This document shows, one piece after another, positions 48,865 to 57,794 of a stretch of DNA of 64,000 nucleotides. The notes beneath the pieces are model-generated. The model did no database searches and was not told the origin of the DNA. It was given only the letters and a program-made list of their open reading frames with translations. Made by a program: the position numbers and the translations under genes. This stretch comes from Terebella lapidaria (lineage: Eukaryota; Annelida; Polychaeta; Terebellida; Terebellidae). The DNA is taken from assembly GCA_949152475.1 (NCBI GenBank), contig OX424567.1, positions 31,583,402-31,647,401 on the forward strand, read 5' to 3'. Position 1 is the stretch's first letter. Each line of letters opens with the position of its first letter.

Positions 48865-50286
48865 TAGCTGGCAATGACCTTGAACTTTTACCAAAGACTT
48901 TGAATTTTTTGCAAAGTTGATGCATCTGGTTATTTTAAATATGAGTAATGGCATTTTTCTAGATTTTGTATAGTTGATGGAAAACATTGAAAAAAGTATT
49001 ATATTTCTTTCCTAGCATAAGCAGTTTGTGGTCATGAAAGACTGATAGGATTCGGATCTTTTGTGACGTCATCAATAGAGCTATTTTTCTCAAAATCATT
49101 CTGTCAAGAGCCATTATCCTACAGAATATCTACATCAAATTTGAAAAGAATCAAGCAACAAATGTGGACGCTATGAGTATGAAAAGACAAACAAATGAAA
49201 TTTTCTCCAATTTTCCGTCATAAAAAGGTCAATTAGGCCATTACCACTGCAATTATTGAACTGATATTTGTCAAATAGCTTCAGTAGGTATCCCCAATAC
49301 TTACCAGAGCACCGGATCAACAATAATCATAAATGGTTTATGCATCTCATGTAAACAATCAATTGAAGTATGATAAAATCACGTTTCACGTCATTATGAC
49401 GTCATATGACGTCAGATTCCAAAAATAAGAACATATATCGAAACTACTCCCGAAGACCTTTCAAACGAGTTACTACTCGATATTTTCGCGAAAGGTCAAG
49501 GTCAAGGTCATTTTTTGGGTCAACTTCGACCTCAGGCGCTTGCAAAGGCTATCGGCCATACGCCTTAGGTGTAAATACAAAAGTTGATAGGCTAAGTGAG
49601 TGCAATACTGTGGATTTACTTTCGTGTCTCTATCTTGCTTACTTCCTGAGATATAGTGACCTACATGGTTTTCACTTGCGGGTCAATATTGACCTTGACT
49701 TCCGACCTTTGACCTTGAAATTTCGCGGAACAAAAGAACTCGTCCTTGGCTATAAACAGGTGTATCATTAGATTTTTACGCACATTATTGACGCTTTTAT
49801 CAGCATGGACAGCTTGAAAATGCAATTTGGCTTATAATGGGACCGATTTCGTTGCCATAGAAACGTCAATTACGTCATAACGAATTGGCCGATTGGGCTA
49901 AAAATTGACATTGAGCATAAGGGACCGGTCCCACATCGTTTCGAAGCATCAGATCGAAAATCGGAGGAGGTGACCTCCAAGGTCAAATATTCGACCTCAG
50001 GCGAACTTCTCAAGTTCAAGGTCAAATGTCAAGGTCAAGGTCACGAAAGATAGAACTCGAGTTTATCTACAATATGAACTTGATTTGAAGTCTCTAGCAC
50101 TATTAGAACCGAAGTTATGGCCACTTATGTGTTTTCAACGTTTTGCTTGACCTTGACCTTGACCTTTGACCTTGATACACCAAAATAGGACGTTTTCTGC
50201 GCGGTATTCTAGAGAATATGTGTACTAAATTTGGAGGAAATCGGATGAGAAATGTGGACGCTAGGCTGTAAACAAACAAACAAACA
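48832..50286 (+). repeat. 1.6-kb unit, copy 2 (mosaic tail)
   Basis: Nearly identical to copy 1 to about 49,690, like copy 3 to about 49,800, and then matching 45,470-45,950 to its end (CTTGAAAATGCAATTTGG, CGTTTCGAAGCATC, GTGGACGCTAGGCTG). The tail was evidently exchanged with a neighbouring module. Confidence 0.88.
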
Positions 50287-51810
50287 AATGAAATCGCTCG
50301 CTGCTGCTGACTTGACGGCTGAAAGCCTTCGCTGGTACAGCGAGTACTTGCCGGAATGGAAAAAAATAAGAACTTTGACCTTGAACTGTAATGTCATGGT
50401 CAAATGACACGACCAAAGTCCCTCAAGGGAGGTCTTTTAATATGTCACAATATTATCTAGATCAAACTGTTTTCAATGATTAGTTTTGAAGTTATAGCCG
50501 GTTATGTGATTTTGACCTTTTCCATGACCTTGGCCTTTGACCTAGAATCACCAAAAGTGTGCAGTCGCGAGAAATGAGACTACAGGATATGCACACTAAC
50601 TTTGAAAGAAATCCAGCGAGAATTGTGGACGCTAGAGGGCGAAAAAACTAATGAGTTTCTTTGAATATTCACCAAATTTGTTCATTAAAACACGTCATTA
50701 TGACGTTGTATGACGTCAGATTTCGAAAATAAAAACATATTTGGAAAGTACTTCCAAAGACCTTTCAAAAAAGGTACTACTCGATATATTTGCAAAAGGT
50801 CAAGGTCAAGGTCATTTTTAAGGTCAACTTTGACCTCAGGCTTCAAAGTCAAAAGTGACATTCAAAATCATTTAAGGTAGACCTTTTGATATGCTATAAT
50901 ATGTTCCTAGTTTGAACTCTTTATGACGATTTTTACCAAAGTTATGGTCATTTATGTAATTTTGACCTTTTCCTTGACCTTGACCTTGACCTTTGACCTT
51001 GGGTCACGAAAATTGTGCATTGCCTGTGCATGGAGATGCGGAATATACTTGAACAATTTCATCAGGGTCGAATAACAATTGTGAACACTATGGCCTTTTG
51101 AATCTTCGAAATATTGACGTTTATGACGTCACTGTGACGTCAATAAACGTCACATATCAAAACTAATGGAATAGTATGTATCAAGCGATCATGACCTTCC
51201 ATTTGATATACTACTTGATAGGTTTCAGCTAGTTTGAAAATTTGACCTTGAAATTTTGCTCATGTGACCTCAATTTTATGACCAAGTTCAAGGTCATTCA
51301 TATCAATGATATATGCGTCTGAAAGTTATATCCCTTCTGAATGGAATGATGTAAATTTCATGGGCCTACGATGATTCAGGCAGATGTTATTACCAAAAAG
51401 GTGTTTTTCTGAGATTTTGATGACCTTGAACTTGACCTTTGACCTTTGTACCTCAATTCGTAAAGGTCACTGCTGTCAATATGCATATCAAGTTTCAAGA
51501 GATTCCATACAGTATTGAAGAAGTTATGACCAATTGAAATTTCGGAAATTTGACGTTTATGACGTCATTGTGACGTCAGTTTACGTCGCAGCGCCAAAAA
51601 TAAGGTATCACTGCAATCAGGGGCTCAAGACCTTTCCAACGATATACTACTCAATATGGTGCGCTGACCTTCGTACTTGACCTTGACATTCACCTCATGG
51701 CGAACTTCTCAAGGTCAAGGTCAAACGTCGAGGTCAAGGTCACAGAAGATAGAACTTGAGTATATCTACAATATGAACTTGGTTTGAAGTCTCTAAGACG
51801 ATTAGAACCG
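50287..51810 (+). repeat. R module pair homologous to 8,994-10,460
   Basis: Begins with GAAATCGCTCGCTGCTGC and an intact CGCTG-GTA-CAGCG hairpin (50330-50342). It then follows the left copy in order (GATCAAACTGTTTTCAATG, GTGTGCAGTCGCGAGAAATG, GCATGGAGATGCGGAATA), with moderate divergence. Confidence 0.85.
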
Positions 51811-52000
51811 AAGTTATGGCCACTTATGTGTTTTCAACGTTTTGCATGACCTTGACCTTGACCTTTGACCTAGATTCACCAAAAATGTGCACGGTCTGTC
51901 TTCTAACCTACAGATTACACCCACCAAGTTACGTAACAAACGCTTCAAAATTGCGACCTGTAGAGTGCTAACAAACAAACAAACAATCAAACAAACAAAC

Positions 52001-54659
52001 AAATGAACCGACATAGTCGACTAACTTGCCGGAAGTGCTGCCAGTGATCTTGACCTTCTACTGGGTAACCTAGATTTTTTACAATCTTCATGTACCTGGC
52101 CATTCTGAATGTGAGAGTGAATATTCATCATTTTTCAGTGATAAAAACGTTAGTTACGTCAAAACAAATAGAAGAATCAAACTGAGAATTGAAAATTTTC
52201 CTCATTAGATATGTATAAATCTCCCTATAATACCAAATCCAGAAAAAACAAATCCATAATACCAAATGTCCAAATGGGATTTTGATGACCTTGACCTTGG
52301 CCTTTGACCTATGTAGTTCAATTCGTAGAGGTCAATGTTATCAATGGGTATATCAAGTTTCAAGATATTCCATACAGTATTGACGCTGTTATGGCCTTTT
52401 GGAATTTCGGAAATTTAACCTGTATGATGCAGTCAGAGTTTGATGATGCCAAAAACAAACGTAAAATACAACAGTTTGCAATGAAAATTGTAGCTCGATC
52501 AAATAGTTCATCCGAAGACACACTGAAATATTCCACTCATATTCATGAAACACTTTTTTGTTATCTCCATAAAGGCACGAAGTAGTAGATTCTTTGTGCT
52601 TTCTGCTTCAGGCTTGATTTTGATTTAATATCGCGAAACTCATGTGGAATAATAATACCCAGCCATACACCGAGGTTGAAGGCTAGAAACGGTTCAATTT
52701 TCGTGAAAATCGGTCAAGTGAAGAGGTCACAAAAAATCTCAAAAAATTCCTCACGCTGCCGCCACAGCAGCCACACCAATGCGCAGCCATGAGACATACC
52801 TGCATTTATTCTGAGGGCTGTCTCTTGTACGCTATATGCTTCACACTCAACAACTTTCAAGTGACGGTTTGGCTCAGTCAGTAAAGGCGTTAGGTGTTGG
52901 TGCGCGAGGTCAGGAGTTCGATTCCTATTGCCACTTTTTTTTTTTTAAATTCCAACTAAATTACTTTTTCTGAGTGTTTTTTTTGTATTAATTCTGATAT
53001 GTTTTCCACAGTCACCCTTTTATCTATTCTATTGTTCTGATAATTACAGTCTAATACCTTTAAATTGAAGTGCACTGTGGATGTTTGAGAGTTTGCTGAA
53101 AAGTTGAAATATTGGTATGACAGGCCTTACGTTTATGACGTCATAGCGGAAAATCTATCATGGCGGAAAAGTATCAGACAGTACCCTTCTAAAGCAGAAT
53201 TCAACGAGCTTTCCAATGGTGCAATTCGCTTTTCTGTACGACAAATACTTTCCGATATATAGCCCCATTTCGAAAAATGACGTTTCACGTCGTGACGTCA
53301 TTGACGTTTCACCTAGCGTGTTGAGACTCGGTATATGGCTGGGAAGTATCATTCCACATGAGTTCTGATAATTACAGCCTAATATCTTTAAATTTGAGTG
53401 CACTGTGGATGTCTGAAAGTTTGCTGAAAGGTCGAAATATCGGTATGACAGGCCATACGTTTATGACGTCATAACGGAAAATCTATCAGGGCGGAAACGT
53501 ATCGGACAGTACCCTCCTAAACGAGAATTCAACGAGCTTTCGAGTGGTACAATCCGCTTCTCTGTGCGATAAATACTTTCAGATATATAGCCCCATTTTT
53601 AAAATTGACGTTTTACGTCATGACGTCATTGACGTTGAACGTAGCGCGTTGAAACTTGGTATATGCCTGTATATTAATATTTCACATAGGTTCTCATAAT
53701 TACAGTTCCAAACCTTCAAATTTGAGTGCACTGTGGATGTTTGAAATTTTGCTGAAAAGTCGAAAAATTTGTATGACAGGCCTTACGTTTATGACGTCAT
53801 AGCGGAAAATCTATCATGGCGGAAAAGTATCGGATAGTACCCTTCTGAACCAGAATTCAACGAATTTTCCAATGGTGCAATTTGCTTCTCCGTACGACAG
53901 ATACTTTTTGATATATAGCCCCATTTCGAAAATTGACGTTTTACGTCATGACGTCATTGACGTTACACGTAGCATGTTAAAACTTGGTATATGGCTGGGT
54001 ATCATTATTCCACATAGGTTCTGATAATTACAGCCTAATAACTTTAAAATTGAGTGCACTGTGGATGTTTGAAAGTTTGCTGAAAATTCGAAAAATTGGT
54101 ATGACAGGCCTTACGTTTATGACGTCATAGCGGAAAATCTATCATGGCGGAAAAGTATCGGACAGTACCCTTCTGAACCAGAATTCAACGAGCTTTCCAA
54201 TGGTGCAATTCGCTTCTCTGTACGACAAATACTATCCGATATATAGCCCCATTTTGAAAAATGACGTTTCACGTCGTGACGTCATTGACGTTCAAACAAT
54301 CCGAGTAAAACTTCGCAGTTTGATGGAGGATACTATTATATATCCCTGTGCTGAATTTCAGAAGTATCGGTTTAAATGTGGCTGCTGTGTGAATTTTTGA
54401 AAATTCGCCAATGATGAGAGATAGGGATTTTTTTAGTTTTCAAGAATTTTTGGTGACGTCATCAGTGAACCGATTTTTTCCAAAAACGTGCGGTCCCATT
54501 CCAGAGCGGATACCTATCTATCAAAAAAGTTTCGGGATGTTAGCTCGAAAACTGTGGACGCTAGAGTGCGCACAAACAAACGTACAAACAGACAGACAAA
54601 TCCATAAACAAACCAACCGACCAACATACTTGCCGAAATCTTTAGATTCCGGCAAGTAA
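52001..54659 (+). repeat. 2.66-kb unit, copy 3
   Basis: Separated from copies 1 and 2 by about 8 kb but almost identical. It starts at CGAC-ATA-GTCG (52009-52019) and ends at the palindrome 54627-54658. Differences include GCGCGAGGTC for GCGCGGGGTC and GTCCCATTCC for GTCCCGTCCC. Confidence 0.95.
52860..52946 (+). pseudogene. tRNA-like Pol III unit, copy 3
   Basis: Same 76-nt core as at 39,422, with one change in the central part (GCGAGG for GCGGGG). Confidence 0.65.
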
Positions 54660-56190
54660 TGAACCGACATAGTCGACTAACTTGCCGGAATAGCTGGCAA
54701 TGACCTTGAACTTTTACCAAAGACTGAATTTTTTGCAAAGTTGATGCATCTGGTTATTTTAAATATGAGTAATGGCATTTTTCTAGATTTTGTATAGTTG
54801 ATGGAAAACATTGAAAAAAGTATTATATTTCTTTCCTAGCATAAGCAGTTTGTGGTCATGAAAGACTGATAGGATTCGGATCTTTTGTGACGTCATCAAT
54901 AGAGCTATTTTTCTCAAAATCATTCTGTCAAGAGCCATTATCCTACAGAATATCTACATCAAATTGTTGAAAAGAATCAAGCAACAAATGTGGACGCTAT
55001 GAGTATGAAAAGACAAACAAATGAAATTTTCTCCAATTTTCCGTCATAAAAAGGTCAATTAGGCCATTACCACTGCAATTATTGAACTGATATTTGTCAA
55101 ATAGCTTCAGTAGGTATCCCCAATACTTACCAGAGCACCGGATCAACAATAATCCTAAATGGTTTATGCATCTCATGTAAACAATCAATTGAAGTATGAT
55201 AAAATCACGTTTCACGTCATTATGACGTCATATGACGTCAGATTCCAAAAATAAGAACATATATCGAAACTACTCCCGAAGACCTTTCAAACGAGTTACT
55301 ACTCGATATTTTCGCGAAAGGTCAAGGTCAAGGTCATTTTTTGGGTCAACTTCGACCTCAGGCGCTTGCAAAGGCTATCGGCCATACGCCTTAGGTGTAA
55401 ATACAAAAGTTGATAGGCTAAGTGAGTGCAATACTGTGGATTTACTTTCGTGTCTCTATCTTGCTTACTTCCTGAGATATAGTGACCTACATGGTTTTCA
55501 CTTGCGGGTCAATATTGACCTTGGCTTCCGACGTTTGACCTTGAAATTTCGCGGAACAAAAGAACTCGTCCTTGGCTATAAACAGGTGTATCATTAGATT
55601 TTTACGCACATTATTGACGCTTTTATCAGCATGGACAGCTTGAAACATGCAATTTCGCTTATAATGGGACCGATTTCGTTGCCATAGAAACGTCAATTAC
55701 GTCATAACGGATTGACCGATCGCGCTAAAAGTTAACATTGACCATAACGGACCGGTCCGACATCGTTTCCAAGCATCAGATCGAAAATCGGAGGAGGTGA
55801 CCTCCAAGGTCAAATATTCGACCTCAGGCGAACTTCTCAAGGTCAAGGTCAAATGTCAAGGTCAAGGTCACAAAGGATAGAACTCGAGTATATCTACAAT
55901 ATGAACTTGATTTGAAGTCTCTAGGACCATTAAAACCGAAGTTATGGCCACTTATGTGTTTTCGACGTTTTGCTTGACCTTGACCTTGACCTTTGACCTA
56001 GACTCACCAAAAGTGTGCGGTGCCTGCCTATTATCCTACAGATTACATACCCCAAGTAACGTAACAATCACTGTACAATTGCGACCTGTAGAGCACTAAC
56101 AGATAAACAAACAATCAATCAATCAATCAATCAATCAAACCAACCGACCAACATACTTGCCGAAATCTTTAGATTCCGGCAAGTAACGAG
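54658..56190 (+). repeat. 1.6-kb unit, copy 3
   Basis: Starts at the CGAC-ATA-GTCG end (54665-54675). It follows copies 1 and 2 for about 1.1 kb. Its close (GACCTGTAGAGCACTAAC) is of the type also seen near 51,955, not the GTGGACGCTAG type. Confidence 0.88.
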
Positions 56191-56217
56191 AGGCCATAGG
56201 CCACACACTTGCCGGAA
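56154..56217 (+). repeat. Last palindrome and GGCC-stem module end of field R
   Basis: Palindrome 56154-56185 follows an (ATCA)n/(AAAC)n tract. GGCC-ATA-GGCC (56192-56202), ACAC and ACTTGCCGGAA follow. Unrelated DNA starts right after. Confidence 0.8.
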
Positions 56218-56341
56218 TGACTGACCTTTCATGCAGTAGTAGGCCTAGATCTACTAGATCTGTATAATGCGAGTGTTATACCTAAAAGATGCATCCGGTC
56301 TGATTTTTCCCAAAAGAGCCCAAAGTAGGCCTATATTTAAA

Positions 56342-56896
56342 TTCATCCATTGTGCAGTGAAACACGCTTTTTGGCTGTAGTTTTTGGAAATAATCGGATC
56401 AACTTGATATTTTGTGTGTATTAATTGAGCGTCATGCCGTAATTTTTCACCAAATTTCAGAGCTCTATCTCAAAAATTGAGAAAGTTGACAATCTAAGTC
56501 AATGTTAAATTTCAGTTGGAAATGGGATCAAGTACATTTCAACAAATTCAGGGCTTTTATCGTGTTTATGCCCATACAGAATGAACCCATATTGCGTTGA
56601 TTTAGAGTCAGAAGGCATAGTCTGTGTGCATTAATTAAATATGTTTATTCTGAAGCAATATATAACTCCTACATCAAATAAAAGTTCTTGTTTTTCGTGT
56701 AGACTCTGAAATTCCATATTGGGGCCGAAATTTAACATTGGGTTAGATTGCCAACTTTCTCAATTATTGAGGTAGAGCTCTGAAATTTGGTGAAAAATTA
56801 CGGCATGATGTCCAATTAATACACACAAATTTCCAAGGCGATCCGAGCATTTATAGCAAAAACACGGCCAAAAAGTGTGTTTCACTGATGGATGAA
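56342..56896. mobile_element. 555-bp foldback (MITE-like) element
   Basis: Terminal inverted repeats start TTCATCCAT and continue CAGTGAAACACGCTTTTTGG, with a 4-base insertion in the left copy. Sub-terminal arms are also inverted: TGCCGTAATTTTTCACC, AATTTCAGAGCTCTA and AACTTTCTCAATT or their complements. No ORF encodes a transposase. No clear target duplication is visible. It may be a non-autonomous DNA transposon of unknown superfamily. Confidence 0.8.
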
Positions 56897-57794
56897 CAAG
56901 AATTTAGTCCCAAAGAACGTCTCTGCTCCACAGAGCGCCTATCGATTATACACTGTGGTGTTGCCTTGGCTACGGCTTAGTAGCGTTCGTTCGGCTATGC
57001 TTGAACGACTGCAGCAGCCCTCGAAACAGATTGTCAGCAGTGAGCCAGTGATGCACGGAGACTTCTTTCGGTAGGGAACTTTTTGTTTTGTTTTGGTCAC
57101 AAACTTCGAGTTATCATGCATTAAATTTGTCATTTGTGGTATTAATACAAACACAGTATGGGTGCGTAAGTATCATAGATCATGTTCCCGTATCTGAATT
57201 TGAAATTCGAACGTTTTAGGTATGTAAACATTGAAAAAAAAGATGCGTAATTTCCGACCGCATGTGGGGCCATCACCGCCATGCGTGCGGCCGAGTGCAA
57301 GCAGTGCCTGCATGGCTCGTTGCCCCCATTTTACCAACGCGTCCATTCACTTTTGCTCGGAGCACATGTCGAATCTATAGATATATTGTGGAAAGTGGAA
57401 ATACCTCTGGCCCCGAGGTGACGTTGGGTAAATAGATTTACAGTAAATTGATGATGTTTGAACTGTGTAATACAAGGGTGCGACCATCATCTACTGGTGA
57501 GTGGCGTAACCCCCCCCCCCCCTCTCCCTCCTCTCCCCATAACTTTGGGACAAATTAAATGCTTGCCAATACTATCATTTATCATGTGTATTTCCAAAAT
57601 GTTAATTTGGAGCGGAGGTTTCGAGACTCTCATTGAACAGACCACCCCCCAACTTTCACACTGTGGTTGCCCTCTTGTTGTGTACAGTGTCGATAATGTA
57701 CTCATTGTCAGAAAATAAATGTGATAGGCTACAATTTGTCTTGTTGTTTCTCCTGGATGAAGTATTTGATTGTGAATTGACATTGCTATTTTGC
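56897..57794. other. CpG-richer DNA, unrecognised
   Basis: 57,000-57,370 is richer in G, C and CpG than its surroundings (GCGTGCGGCCGAGTG), which might mark a promoter or first exon. A short open frame at 56,892-57,074 has no recognisable motif. C-runs occur at about 57,510-57,521. Confidence 0.3.

Larger units (their letters stand above)
32441..56220. repeat. Modular AGGTCA/TGACGTCA repeat field R, right copy
   Basis: It has the same modules as 4.4-14.2 kb but expanded. Its first part (32.7-33.2 kb) is diverged and collinear with 4.5-5.1 kb. The rest is a patchwork of near-identical units listed separately. Perfect DR1 sequences (AGGTCAAAGGTCA) and TCAAGGTCA elements recur in most modules, together with clusters of two or three TGACGTC sites. 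Codon-like frames are products of the repeat. The field ends at a GGCCATAGGCC module end near 56,220. Confidence 0.85.

Noticed and set aside
13068..55597. A frame (about 110-151 codons) open in several R units and rich in SRSRSF, beginning MTSDS or MTFDF
   Set aside because: The SRSRS stretch is translated AGGTCA repeat, the frame ends at different points in different copies, and the copies are recent duplicates, so shared openness is expected without selection.
57240..57370. Possible THAP-like zinc finger (HFCSEH in a CpG-rich stretch)
   Set aside because: The spacing between the cysteine pairs is far too short for the C2CH module and the frame stops soon after.
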